From: an uncultured Corynebacterium sp.
GTDB taxonomy: Bacteria; Actinomycetota; Actinomycetes; Mycobacteriales; Mycobacteriaceae
DNA length: 64,000 bases
Assembly (NCBI RefSeq): GCF_946222985.1
Contig: NZ_CAMIFY010000003.1
Span: 30,743-94,742, forward strand
Reading direction: 5' to 3'
Shown here: positions 53,323-62,021 of the stretch, in pieces
Numbering within the stretch: position 1 is the first letter of the stretch
How the letters are laid out: every line of letters starts with the position of its first letter
The notes under the pieces: generated by a model
What the model saw: only the letters and a program-made list of their open reading frames with translations
Told to the model about the DNA's origin: nothing
Database searches by the model: none
Made by a program: the position numbers and the translations under genes

Positions 53323-55572
53323 GTGAGCGAGAATCGCAACCGCCCCCGCAAGGTCGTCCGCAAGGCCGGCCCGCCGCAGGAGGCGGAGATCGCCCGCGCT
53401 GAGTCGCAGGCGCCCATCGACGGCAATGACGATCAGTCCAAGCAGAAGTCGGACGACGGTTCCGGCGACGCCCGGGGCAAGCGGGACGGCCGTTCCCGCG
53501 ACGACAAGAACTCCGGCAACGCCGGCAACAACTCCGCCGCCGATGACGGAGGCAACTCCGGCAACGGCAACAACGGCGGTGGCAACGGCAACGGCCGCCA
53601 GGACCGCAACCAGGACCAGGGCAACAACAAGGGCGGTCGCTCCGGCGGTTCGTCCCGTGGTGGCCGTGGCGGTCGCGGTGGACGCGGCGGCAACGGCCAG
53701 GGCGGCAACCAGGGCAACCGCGGTGGACGCGGCGGCAACCAGGGCGGCCAAGGCGGCCAGAACAAGGGCGGCGGTCGCGGTGGCAACCGCAATCGCCGCA
53801 ACGTCGTGCAGTCGATGCAGGGCGCGGATCTGACCCAGCGTCTGCCGGAGCCGTCGAAGACCCCGAAGGACGGCCTGCGCATCGTGGCGTTGGGCGGCAT
53901 CTCGGAGATCGGCCGCAACATGACGGTCTTCGAGTACAAGGACCGTCTGCTGATCATCGACTGCGGCGTGCTGTTCCCGAGCTCGGATGAGCCGGGCGTC
54001 GACCTGATCCTCCCGGACTTCTCCTACATGGAGGGCAAGTGGGACAAGGTCGAGGCGCTCGTTGTCACCCACGGTCACGAGGACCACATCGGCGCGATCC
54101 CGTGGCTGCTCAAGCAGCGCGGCGACATTCCGATCATCGCCTCGCGCTTCACCCTGGCGCTGATCCAGGCGAAGCTGCAGGAGCACCGCATCCGCCCGAA
54201 GACCATCGAGGTCGACGAGCACTCCCATGAGCAGCGCGGACCGTTCGACCTGCGCTTCTTCGCCGTCAACCACTCCATCCCGGAGTGCCTGGGCGTGGCG
54301 GTCAAGACCGGTGCGGGCCTCGTCGTCCACACGGGCGACATCAAGCTCGACCAGACCCCGCCGGACAAGCGTCCCACCGACCTGCCGGCCCTGAGCCGTC
54401 TGGGCGACGAGGGCGTCGACCTGTTCCTGTGCGACTCGACCAACGCGACCACCCCGGGAGTGTCGGAGTCGGAGGCGCAGATCATCCCGACGCTGCGCCG
54501 CCTGGTCCTCGAGGCCAAGCAGCGCGTGATCTTCGCGTCCTTCGCGTCCAACGTCTACCGCGTGCAGGCGGTGATCGACGCGGCCGTCGCCGCCAACCGC
54601 AAGGTGGCCTTCAACGGTCGGTCGATGATCCGCAACATGCGCATCGCCGAGGAGCTCGGTCTGCTGACCGCTCCGAAGGGCACGATCGTGGAGATGAACG
54701 AGGCCGCCCGCATGGCGCCGCACAAGATCGTGCTGGTCACCACGGGCACGCAGGGTGAGCCGATGGCCGCGCTGAGCCGCATGGCCCGCCGCGAGCACCG
54801 CCAGATCACCGTCCGTGACGGCGACCTGATCATCATGTCGTCGTCGCTGGTCCCGGGCAACGAGGAAGCCGTCTTCGGCGTCCTCAACATGCTCGCCCAG
54901 ATCGGCGCGAAGGTCGTCACCGGCCGCGACGCGATGGTGCACACCTCGGGCCACGGCTACTCCGGCGAGTTGCTGTTCCTGTACAACGCGGTGCGCCCGT
55001 CCAACGCGATGCCGGTCCACGGCGAGTGGCGCCACCTGCGCGCCAACAAGGATCTCGCGGTCTCCACCGGCGTGCCGGAGGAGAACGTGGTGCTCGCGCA
55101 GAACGGCGTGGTCGTCGACCTCGTCGACGGTCGCGCCCGCGTCGCCGGCCAGATCCCCGTCGGTCAGCTCTACGTCGACGGCATGTCCATGGGCGACGTC
55201 GACGCCGACGTGCTGGCCGATCGTGCGGAGATGCGCGAGGGCGGCCTGATCACCGTCTCCTCCGTCATCGACAACCGCACGGGCCGTCCGTTGGAGAAGC
55301 CGCGCGCCCAGGCCCGCGGTTTCGCCGACGACGTCAAGGAGGTCCTGGCCGAGGTCGAGAAGCTGGTCGACGAGACCATGTACGACCTGGCAGGTTCGGG
55401 CGAGAACAACCCGTACCGCATGGCCCAGGAGGTTCGCCGCCGCGCCGAGAAGATGATCAACCAGAAGTACAAGCGCAGCCCGATGATCGTTCCGACGATC
55501 GTCCCGATGTCCTCCGAGTCCGGTGACGTCGTCTCCGACGACGACGTCGACGGCACCCGCGAGAGCCTGTAG
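53323..55572 (+). CDS. rnj: Ribonuclease J with long disordered N-terminal extension
   Basis: RNase J is a metallo-beta-lactamase/beta-CASP ribonuclease with endo- and 5'-exonuclease activity. The catalytic motif HGHEDHIG (His250, His252, Asp254, His255) is intact. The beta-CASP region contains FASFASNVYRVQ and HTSGHGYSGEL. The core begins near residue 184 with LRIVALGGISEIGRNM. Residues 1-183 are a charged and then Gly/Asn/Gln/Arg-rich extension (GGNQGNRGG type). Relatives have shorter extensions. The GTG at 53323 directly follows the dapA stop. Confidence 0.94.
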   Translation: MSENRNRPRKVVRKAGPPQEAEIARAESQAPIDGNDDQSKQKSDDGSGDARGKRDGRSRDDKNSGNAGNNSAADDGGNSGNGNNGGGNGNGRQDRNQDQGNNKGGRSGGSSRGGRGGRGGRGGNGQGGNQGNRGGRGGNQGGQGGQNKGGGRGGNRNRRNVVQSMQGADLTQRLPEPSKTPKDGLRIVALGGISEIGRNMTVFEYKDRLLIIDCGVLFPSSDEPGVDLILPDFSYMEGKWDKVEALVVTHGHEDHIGAIPWLLKQRGDIPIIASRFTLALIQAKLQEHRIRPKTIEVDEHSHEQRGPFDLRFFAVNHSIPECLGVAVKTGAGLVVHTGDIKLDQTPPDKRPTDLPALSRLGDEGVDLFLCDSTNATTPGVSESEAQIIPTLRRLVLEAKQRVIFASFASNVYRVQAVIDAAVAANRKVAFNGRSMIRNMRIAEELGLLTAPKGTIVEMNEAARMAPHKIVLVTTGTQGEPMAALSRMARREHRQITVRDGDLIIMSSSLVPGNEEAVFGVLNMLAQIGAKVVTGRDAMVHTSGHGYSGELLFLYNAVRPSNAMPVHGEWRHLRANKDLAVSTGVPEENVVLAQNGVVVDLVDGRARVAGQIPVGQLYVDGMSMGDVDADVLADRAEMREGGLITVSSVIDNRTGRPLEKPRAQARGFADDVKEVLAEVEKLVDETMYDLAGSGENNPYRMAQEVRRRAEKMINQKYKRSPMIVPTIVPMSSESGDVVSDDDVDGTRESL
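53500..53810 (+). repeat. Gly/Asn/Arg-rich coding repeat in the rnj 5' end
   Basis: About 300 nt of short GGC/AAC/CGC-rich repeats encode GNGNNGGGNGN, then GGRGGRGGRGG and GGNQGGQGGQ units. The DNA repeats are short and imperfect, so unequal recombination or slippage could alter the length. Confidence 0.7.
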
Positions 55573-55591
55573 TTTCCCGGTTCTTCGCTTC

Positions 55592-55652
55592 ACGACGCAG
55601 GGCCCCTTCCGCACCATCCACCGTGATGGTCCGGGAGGGGCCTTCGTCGTGG
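55592..55652 (+). terminator. Intrinsic terminator after rnj
   Basis: A long compound hairpin. GGCCCCT (from 55600) pairs with AGGGGCC just before TTCG, and an inner ACCATC/GATGGT stem sits in its loop. The outer ACGACG/CGTCGT ends extend the helix. Confidence 0.65.
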
Positions 55653-55686
55653 GTGGGGTGCGGTTGAACTCCGTACACTGGGCCGC

Positions 55687-56304
55687 ATGACATTCGCTCA
55701 GGAAGAACGACGCCAACTCGCCGACTTGTTCCGGAAGGTCGGACCCGACGCACCGACGTTGTGCGAGGGCTGGACGACGAAGGATCTCGCGGTGCACCTG
55801 GTGGTCCGGGAGAACCGCCCCGACGCGGCCGGCGGCATGTTCGTGTCGGCGCTGGAGGACCGGTTGCGGAAGGTCACCGCCGACTACGAGGCCAAGCCGT
55901 TCGAGGAACTGGTGGACATCTGGGCCGAGGGTGCCCCGAAGTGGAATCCGATGCGGTGGGCCGATCAGCTCGTCAACGCCTCGGAGAACTTCGTCCACCA
56001 CGAGGACGTGCGCCGCGCCCGCGAAGGGTGGGAGCCGCGGGAGCTGTCCCCGACGGGGCGGCGGGATCTGTGGCGCATCGCGTCGACGATGTCGCGGCGG
56101 ATGCTGCGGGATTCGACGTCGACGGTGGTGCTCGTGCGTGACGACGGTGCGGCGACGACCCCCGTCGACCGCGAAGCCCAGGGTGCCGCGGTCGTCACGG
56201 TCACCGGGGATCCCGGCGAGCTGGTGCTGTGGCTGTTCGGTCGCGACGAGGCGCGGGTCACGGTCGAGGGCGACGAATCCGCCGTGGTGCGTCTCAGCCT
56301 CTGA
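55687..56304 (+). CDS. TIGR03085/TIGR03083-family protein (mycothiol-dependent maleylpyruvate isomerase N-terminal fold)
   Basis: A 205-residue protein of the DinB/MDMPI-like family. The N-terminus QEERRQLADLFRKVGPDAPT followed by LCEGWTTKDLAVHLVVRE matches the helical metal-binding bundle with His in the segment. The C-terminal part, LVLWLFGRDEARVTVEGDE, resembles the sterol-carrier-like extension. Members are of unknown role and some use mycothiol. TACACT (55674-55679) is 7 nt before the ATG, suggesting a leaderless mRNA. Confidence 0.8.
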   Translation: MTFAQEERRQLADLFRKVGPDAPTLCEGWTTKDLAVHLVVRENRPDAAGGMFVSALEDRLRKVTADYEAKPFEELVDIWAEGAPKWNPMRWADQLVNASENFVHHEDVRRAREGWEPRELSPTGRRDLWRIASTMSRRMLRDSTSTVVLVRDDGAATTPVDREAQGAAVVTVTGDPGELVLWLFGRDEARVTVEGDESAVVRLSL

Positions 56305-56421
56305 TCCCCCGGCGAGGCACGCTGGCCCGACGGGCTCCGATCAGTGGTCGCGGCACGGCCGCAACTGACACGCGTGTGACTAATGTGAAAATAGGGACGA
56401 AGGCCGACTAGGGTGGTGGGC

Positions 56422-59400
56422 ATGTCAGCCACCAGTCGTACCCGCAGCCCCCGGACGCGCCCCACCTCGCGCGGTCCGGCGCGCCGTCCCGCTGATTCCC
56501 GGTCCTCGCGTGAGGCGACCCGGGTGATGGACGACGGTTACGGGGACGACTTCGACCGCACCGGCGGCGCGTATCGCGCGGTCGGGGAGGGGGTCACCGG
56601 CGCTTGGTCCCAGACCGCCCGTGGCGTCGCGGGTCTGGCGCGTAAGGTCGGCGGCGGTCGCCGGGGCGCGAATGCGCGCCGAATCGGCGTCGACGACGGG
56701 CCGAACGTGGAGGAGGGGGCGCAGGTGAAGCGCGGACGCCGCGGCAAGAAGAACGCGCAGCCCGGACACGATCAAGACGTCAACCTTGATTCCCGCCCCA
56801 AGCGCAAGAAGAAGGCCGACGGCTACGACGATGTCGACGGTGCGGCCACCCCGGCCGCCCGTCGCGCCGACGCCGCTCCCGCCCACGACGTCGATGCCGC
56901 CGGATACGGCGACGATCCCGCCATCGACGGCTCCCGCGACGGCGCCGCCCTCCTGGTGCTCGCCTTGGCGATCGTGTTGGCGGGCGCGACCTGGTTCTCG
57001 CTCGCCGGTCCCGTCGGCGACGTCATCGAGACCGTCTTCCGCACGCTGATCGGCGTCGGCGCGTACATCCTGCCCGTGGTGCTGGGCATCCTCGCCGTGA
57101 TGATGATGCTCGGCAACGTGCCGCGCCGCGAGCGGATCTCGTCCGCCGGCGTCGGCGCCGCGCTCATCGGCGTCGGCATGCTCGCGATCATCCACATCGG
57201 TTCGGGCCGCCCCTCCGATTGGGAGGGCCGCCGTGCCGCGGGCGGAGCCATCGGCGGATACGCCGGCACGCCCCTGGCCGCCGGCTTCACCCCGTGGGTG
57301 GCCACCATTCTGCTGTTCGGCGTGATCTTCTACGGCGCGCTGCTGCTCAGCGGCACCACCGTGCGCCGCGTCATCGACGTCGTGGGCGAGTACCTCAACC
57401 TCGGCGCCTGGTCCGGTCGCGTCGGTCACGGGGACTCCTTCGACGAGCCCGACCCGGACGACCGCTACGCCGCCGTCGACGGCATGCTCGACGAACGCGC
57501 CGACGCCTACGACGACGACTCGACGCCGACGACCGTGACGCCCGCGCCGCCGGCGCCGTCCTTCGACGCCGCCGCCGTCCCCGAGTCCCGCGAGCCGCGT
57601 CGTTCGACGCGCCGTCGCACCCGCAAGCGCGACACGGCCGCCCCCGTGGACGACAACCTCTACGACCTCCTCGACGAACCCGCGTCGCGGACCGATCGCC
57701 GGCCGTCGCCGATGGAGGCGTACCCGGCCGACGACACCGCGACCCGTCAACTGACCATCGACGACGAGGAGGCGACCACCGCCTCGTTGCCGGCGGTGGG
57801 CAAGTCGACGCAGGCTCGTCCGGTCGCCGACTCTCCCGCCGCGGCCGAGGTGCCGGCCCCGGCCACCCGCGACGAGGACGTCGTCAAGCAGGACGACGCC
57901 GATGAGGACGACCCCTCCAACGACGCCGTCTCCGCCGCCACCCGCCGGAAGATGGACGCCATCGCCGCGCGCTCGGGCGTCGACGCCTCCGCGGTGCCCG
58001 CGTCGACCCCGAAGTCGGAGACGGCCCCGAAGACCGCGGCCGCACCCGCGCGCCCGAAGGTCGCCGACGGCTACCGCCTGCCCTCGACGGGTCTGCTCAT
58101 CCAGGGCGATCCGCCGAAGACCCGCACCGCCACCAACGACCGCATGATCGAGGCGATCACCGACGTCTTCGAGGAATTCAACGTCGACGCGCACGTGACC
58201 GGCTTCTCTCGCGGACCGACGGTGACGCGATACGAGATCGCGTTGGGCCCCGGCGTGAAGGTCTCCAAGATCACCAACCTGCAGTCCAACATCGCCTACG
58301 CGGTCGCCACCGACAACGTGCGCCTGCTGACCCCGATCCCGGGCAAGTCGGCGGTGGGCATCGAGGTGCCCAACAACGACCGCGAAATGGTGCGCCTGGC
58401 CGACGTGCTCGACGCCCCGAAGACCGTGTCCAACGACGACCCGATGCTCATCGGCCTGGGCAAGGACATCGAGGGCGAATTCGTCTCGCACTCGCTGCAG
58501 AAGATGCCCCACCTGCTCGTCGCGGGTTCGACGGGCTCCGGCAAGTCGGCGTTCGTCAACTCGATGCTCGTCTCCGTGCTGACCCGTGCGACGCCCGAGG
58601 AGGTGCGCATGATCCTCGTCGACCCGAAGATGGTCGAACTGACCCCCTACGAGGGCATCCCGCACCTGATCACGCCGATCATCACGCAGCCGAAGAAGGC
58701 CGCCGCGGCGCTTCAGTGGCTCGTCGAGGAGATGGAGCAGCGGTACATGGACATGAAGTCCACCCGCGTGCGCCACATCAAGGACTTCAACCGCAAGGTC
58801 AACTCCGGCGAAATCACCGCGCCGCTGGGCTCGGAGCGCGAGTACCGCCCGTACCCGTACATCGTCTGCGTCGTCGACGAGCTCGCGGACCTGATGATGA
58901 CCGCCCCGCGCGACATCGAGGACGCCATCGTCCGCATCACCCAGAAGGCCCGCGCCGCCGGCATCCACCTGGTGCTGGCGACGCAGCGCCCGTCCGTCGA
59001 CGTGGTCACCGGCCTGATCAAGACCAACGTCCCGTCGCGACTGGCCTTCGCCACGTCGTCGTTGACCGACTCCCGCGTCATCCTCGACCAGGGCGGCGCC
59101 GAGAAGCTCATCGGCATGGGCGACGCGCTGTTCATCCCGCAGGGCGCCGGCAAGCCGCGCCGCCTCCAGGGAGCCTTCGTCACCGACGAAGAGGTCCAGG
59201 CCGTCGTCGACGCCTGCAAGGACCAGGCCGAGCCGGACTACACGGAGGGCGTCACCGAGGACAAGTCCGCCGAAGCGGTCAAGAACATCGATCCGGACAT
59301 CGGCGACGATCTCGAGGACCTCGTCCAGGCCGTCGAGCTCGTGGTCACCTCGCAGTTCGGTTCGACGTCGATGCTCCAGCGCAAGCTGCGCATCGGCTTC

Positions 59401-59607
59401 GCCAAGGCCGGACGCCTGATGGACCTGATGGAGACCCGCGGCGTCGTCGGCCCGTCCGAGGGCTCCAAGGCCCGCGAGGTGCTGGTCAAGCCCGACGAGC
59501 TGGAGACCATCATCTGGATGATCCGCGGCGCGGACCCGGCCTCGGCGCCCACCGATGACGACGACGTCTCCGTCGTCGACGCGGAACCGACCGACGGCAT
59601 GGCCTGA
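56422..59607 (+). CDS. ftsK: DNA translocase FtsK
   Basis: FtsK pumps chromosomal DNA through the division septum and coordinates XerCD dimer resolution. The 1061-residue product has a basic N-terminal tail, four predicted membrane helices within about residues 175-320, an acidic linker to about residue 540, and the RecA-like motor with Walker A GSTGSGKS (702-709) and Walker B region VCVVDELADLMM. A C-terminal winged-helix gamma domain (SMLQRKLRIGFAKAGRLMDLME) reads orienting sequences. ATG 56422 has a TAGGGT -10 (56409-56414) 7 nt upstream, implying leaderless initiation; GTG at 56413 is the longer option. Confidence 0.95.
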   Translation: MSATSRTRSPRTRPTSRGPARRPADSRSSREATRVMDDGYGDDFDRTGGAYRAVGEGVTGAWSQTARGVAGLARKVGGGRRGANARRIGVDDGPNVEEGAQVKRGRRGKKNAQPGHDQDVNLDSRPKRKKKADGYDDVDGAATPAARRADAAPAHDVDAAGYGDDPAIDGSRDGAALLVLALAIVLAGATWFSLAGPVGDVIETVFRTLIGVGAYILPVVLGILAVMMMLGNVPRRERISSAGVGAALIGVGMLAIIHIGSGRPSDWEGRRAAGGAIGGYAGTPLAAGFTPWVATILLFGVIFYGALLLSGTTVRRVIDVVGEYLNLGAWSGRVGHGDSFDEPDPDDRYAAVDGMLDERADAYDDDSTPTTVTPAPPAPSFDAAAVPESREPRRSTRRRTRKRDTAAPVDDNLYDLLDEPASRTDRRPSPMEAYPADDTATRQLTIDDEEATTASLPAVGKSTQARPVADSPAAAEVPAPATRDEDVVKQDDADEDDPSNDAVSAATRRKMDAIAARSGVDASAVPASTPKSETAPKTAAAPARPKVADGYRLPSTGLLIQGDPPKTRTATNDRMIEAITDVFEEFNVDAHVTGFSRGPTVTRYEIALGPGVKVSKITNLQSNIAYAVATDNVRLLTPIPGKSAVGIEVPNNDREMVRLADVLDAPKTVSNDDPMLIGLGKDIEGEFVSHSLQKMPHLLVAGSTGSGKSAFVNSMLVSVLTRATPEEVRMILVDPKMVELTPYEGIPHLITPIITQPKKAAAALQWLVEEMEQRYMDMKSTRVRHIKDFNRKVNSGEITAPLGSEREYRPYPYIVCVVDELADLMMTAPRDIEDAIVRITQKARAAGIHLVLATQRPSVDVVTGLIKTNVPSRLAFATSSLTDSRVILDQGGAEKLIGMGDALFIPQGAGKPRRLQGAFVTDEEVQAVVDACKDQAEPDYTEGVTEDKSAEAVKNIDPDIGDDLEDLVQAVELVVTSQFGSTSMLQRKLRIGFAKAGRLMDLMETRGVVGPSEGSKAREVLVKPDELETIIWMIRGADPASAPTDDDDVSVVDAEPTDGMA

Positions 59608-59664
59608 GTCGGGCCCTTGCCGGGCGAGGCCCGTCCGGCTTGCGGGTTGCCGCGTTCGCCCGTG

Positions 59665-59670
59665 TACAGT
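59665..59670 (+). promoter_or_regulatory. -10 element upstream of the TerC riboswitch
   Basis: TACAGT lies 11 nt before the first conserved riboswitch bases. A TTGCGG with a 19-nt spacer is a weak -35. It sets the likely transcription start near 59677. Confidence 0.5.
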
Positions 59671-59677
59671 GGGTCGC

Positions 59678-59792
59678 CGTGGAGGGGAGTATCCCCGGTT
59701 TTCACCGCGATGGACGTCGTCAACACGGTCGCTGCACTGAGCGCCCCGGCACCATCGGCCGACGTCCGTCGTCAGGTGGGAGAGACCTCCGG
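59678..59792 (+). promoter_or_regulatory. yybP-ykoY (manganese) riboswitch aptamer
   Basis: The leader of the terC-like gene contains in order GGAGGGGAGTATCCCCGG (59681-59698), CGTCGTCAACACGG (59715-59728) and GGGAGAGACCTCCGG (59778-59792). The first and last form the paired base and the GGGGAGTA and GAGACC internal loops that mark the yybP-ykoY class. This class senses Mn2+ and controls MntP, TerC/Alx and P-type ATPase genes. Its position directly before a TerC gene supports the call. I did not run a covariance model. Confidence 0.8.
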
Positions 59793-59816
59793 TAGTTCAT
59801 CGATCAACCGGAGGTC
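59784..59816 (+). promoter_or_regulatory. SD-sequestering helix, riboswitch expression platform
   Basis: GACCTCCGGT (59784-59793) is perfectly complementary to ACCGGAGGTC (59807-59816). The second strand contains the SD GGAGG (59810-59814), 10 nt before the GTG at 59825. The first strand also pairs with GGAGG (59681-59685) in the aptamer base. The two pairings are mutually exclusive, so ligand binding should free the SD. This is a translational on-switch by inspection. The helix is followed by CCTTTT, so a transcriptional effect is also possible. Confidence 0.7.
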
Positions 59817-59824
59817 CTTTAAAA

Positions 59825-61027
59825 GTGCACGTGCCCCTGTATGTATGGGCGATCACCATCCTGATCGTCATCGGCTTCATCGCCTTCGATTTCTACGCCC
59901 ACGTTCGCACGCCCCACGAGCCCAGCCTCAAGGAGGCCGGCTCGTGGACGGCGTTCTACGTGGTGCTGGCCCTGATCTTCGGCGCCTTCATCTGGATCTT
60001 CTGGGACCATGAACGCGGCGTCGAGTTCCTGTCGGGCTACGTCACCGAAAAGGCGTTGAGCGTCGACAATCTGTTCGTGTTCGCGCTGATCATCGGCGCA
60101 TTCAAGATCCCGCGCAAGTACCAGCAGAAGGTCCTGCTCTTCGGCATCGCCATGGCGCTGATCTTCCGCACGGTGTTCATCATGATCGGCGCCGTGGCCA
60201 TCAACGCGTGGTCGGACGTCTTCTACCTGTTCGCGATCTTCCTGCTCTACACGGCGTTCAAGACCGTGTGGGACGAGGCCTCCGACAAGCCGGAGACCGA
60301 TCCGAACGACATGGCGATCATCAAGGCGCTCAAGAAGGTCATCCCGATTTCGTCGAAGTACAAGGGCGACAAGCTCACGGCGAAGATCGACGGCAAGCGC
60401 TGGTTCACGCCGCTGGCGGTGGCCTTGGTGGCCATCGGTTTCGTGGACATCATGTTCGCGTTCGACTCGATCCCCGCGATCTTCGGCCTGACCAACGAGC
60501 CCTACATCGTCTTCACCGCCAATGCGCTGGCGCTGATGGGCCTGCGCCAGATGTACTTCCTGCTCGACGGCCTGCTCGATCGCCTCGTGTACCTCGCCTA
60601 CGGCCTGGGCATCATCCTGGCCTTCATCGGCGTGAAGCTGCTGCTGCACGCCCTGCACGAGAACAACCTGCCGTTCATCAACGGCGGCGAGGACGTCACC
60701 GTGCCGGAGATCGGCACGTGGACGTCGCTGGCCGTCATCGTCGGCGTGCTGGTCATCACGGTGCTCGCGTCCTGGATCAAGAACAAGCGCGACGAGAACA
60801 TGGGCGGCGTCGCGCCGCAGCGCTGGACCGGCCATGACGAGGACCACGACGAGCACGGGGACGCCTCCCACGGCGCCCACGCCGTGTCGCGCTCCGTCGC
60901 GACGGCGGAGGAGCGGGGAGAGTCCGAGCGGATCGGGCGCGAGGCCCGTTCGCTTGACGACGGCCGTGCGCCGACGTCGGCCGACCGCGAAGCCGGCGAC
61001 GACGGTCGCGGACCGGGCCGCGTGTAG
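59825..61027 (+). CDS. TerC/Alx-family membrane protein (probable Mn2+ exporter)
   Basis: A 400-residue membrane protein with about eight helices of the TerC family. Conserved acidic residues lie in ALSVDNLFVFALII (about residues 77-90) and DIMFAFDSIPAIFG, typical metal-binding segments. A charged, His/Asp-rich tail (HDEDHDEHGDASHGAH) of about 75 residues follows the last helix. GTG at 59825 lies 10 nt after the riboswitch SD. Mn2+-responsive export fits both the riboswitch and recent work on TerC/Alx. Tellurite resistance is the historical name only. Confidence 0.88.
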   Translation: MHVPLYVWAITILIVIGFIAFDFYAHVRTPHEPSLKEAGSWTAFYVVLALIFGAFIWIFWDHERGVEFLSGYVTEKALSVDNLFVFALIIGAFKIPRKYQQKVLLFGIAMALIFRTVFIMIGAVAINAWSDVFYLFAIFLLYTAFKTVWDEASDKPETDPNDMAIIKALKKVIPISSKYKGDKLTAKIDGKRWFTPLAVALVAIGFVDIMFAFDSIPAIFGLTNEPYIVFTANALALMGLRQMYFLLDGLLDRLVYLAYGLGIILAFIGVKLLLHALHENNLPFINGGEDVTVPEIGTWTSLAVIVGVLVITVLASWIKNKRDENMGGVAPQRWTGHDEDHDEHGDASHGAHAVSRSVATAEERGESERIGREARSLDDGRAPTSADREAGDDGRGPGRV

Positions 61028-61047
61028 CGGTCACCGGCCCCCGGCGG

Positions 61048-61332
61048 TCACTCGTCCCAGATGTTGATGACGGGATTCCATTCCCGGATCGACCGGGCCG
61101 CGATGATCCCGTCGGCGTAGAACGGGTCGCCGTCCATCACGGAGGCGGGGTCGACGCCGTCGTCCACGCGGATGACGATGAGCGCCCCGCCTTCGGAGTC
61201 CGGGTACGGACCGGAGCCGATGACCGTTCCCTCGTCCTTGAGGCGGGAGATGAAGGCCCGGTGCTCGGGTCGCGCGTCGGTGATGCGCGGATTGGCGGGA
61301 TCGTAGCTGTAGCTGACGGCGTAGATGGTCAT
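61048..61332 (-). CDS. YciI-like protein
   Basis: A 94-residue protein of the YciI/YCII family with the ferredoxin-like fold. The family core RPEHRAFISRLKDEGTVIGS contains the conserved histidine, followed by GGALIVIRVDDG and DPFYADGIIAARSIREWN. Function is generally unclear; some act in aromatic or muconolactone chemistry. A TAGACT -10 on the minus strand (61344-61339) is 6 nt before the ATG, suggesting a leaderless mRNA. It lies in convergence with the terC-like gene, 20 nt apart. Confidence 0.85.
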   Translation of the reverse strand: MTIYAVSYSYDPANPRITDARPEHRAFISRLKDEGTVIGSGPYPDSEGGALIVIRVDDGVDPASVMDGDPFYADGIIAARSIREWNPVINIWDE

Positions 61333-61433
61333 GGCGAAAGTCTACGGCGGTGCGACCGGCCGCCGGATCCCCGAAGCAGCGGTGCCCGAGCCTCCGGTTC
61401 GTGCCCGCGCGAATCGGCGGTAGTCTGGTCCGC

Positions 61434-62021
61434 GTGACCGATCAGACTCGACCCGCTGCGGACGCTTCCACCGGCGACGCGCCCTCCAACTGGAACCTCC
61501 CGAATGCGCTGACCGTCCTGCGCATCCTGGGCGTCCCCGTCTTCCTGTGGCTGTTGCTGCGGGAGGGCGGCGACGATTTCGGATGGCGTTGGTGGGCCTT
61601 CGGCGTGTTCGCGGTGTTGATGATCACCGACAAGATCGACGGCGACATCGCCCGCAGCCGGAACCTCGTCACCGATTTCGGCAAGATCGCCGACCCCATC
61701 GCCGACAAGGCGCTGATGATCGGTGCGTTGGTCGGCTTGAACCTGATCGGCGTCCTGCCGTGGTGGATCACGGCGATCATCGTCGTGCGCGAGCTCGGCA
61801 TCACCGTGTGGCGCATGGTCCAGCTGCGCGCCGGCCACGTCGTCCCGGCGTCGAAGGGCGGCAAGCTCAAGACCGTCGCCCAGTCGTTGGCCGTGGCCCT
61901 GTTCATCATCCCGCTGGCCTGGTTGCACTGGCCCGCGTGGATCGTCATGGCGATCGCGGTCGTCATCACCGTCGTAACCGGCGTGCAGTACATCATCGAT
62001 TCCCGCCGGGCGGCCCGGTGA
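61434..62021 (+). CDS. pgsA: CDP-diacylglycerol-glycerol-3-phosphate 3-phosphatidyltransferase
   Basis: PgsA forms phosphatidylglycerol phosphate from CDP-DAG and glycerol 3-phosphate. The CDP-alcohol transferase motif is DKIDGDIARSRNLVTDFGKI followed by ADPIADK, matching D-x2-DG-x2-AR-x8-G-x3-D-x3-D. The 195-residue product has about five helices. TAGTCT (61421-61426) lies 7 nt before the GTG at 61434, consistent with a leaderless mRNA. Its stop overlaps cinA (GTGA). In mycobacteria a pgsA paralogue (pgsA3) is at the same place, before clgR. Confidence 0.93.
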   Translation: MTDQTRPAADASTGDAPSNWNLPNALTVLRILGVPVFLWLLLREGGDDFGWRWWAFGVFAVLMITDKIDGDIARSRNLVTDFGKIADPIADKALMIGALVGLNLIGVLPWWITAIIVVRELGITVWRMVQLRAGHVVPASKGGKLKTVAQSLAVALFIIPLAWLHWPAWIVMAIAVVITVVTGVQYIIDSRRAAR

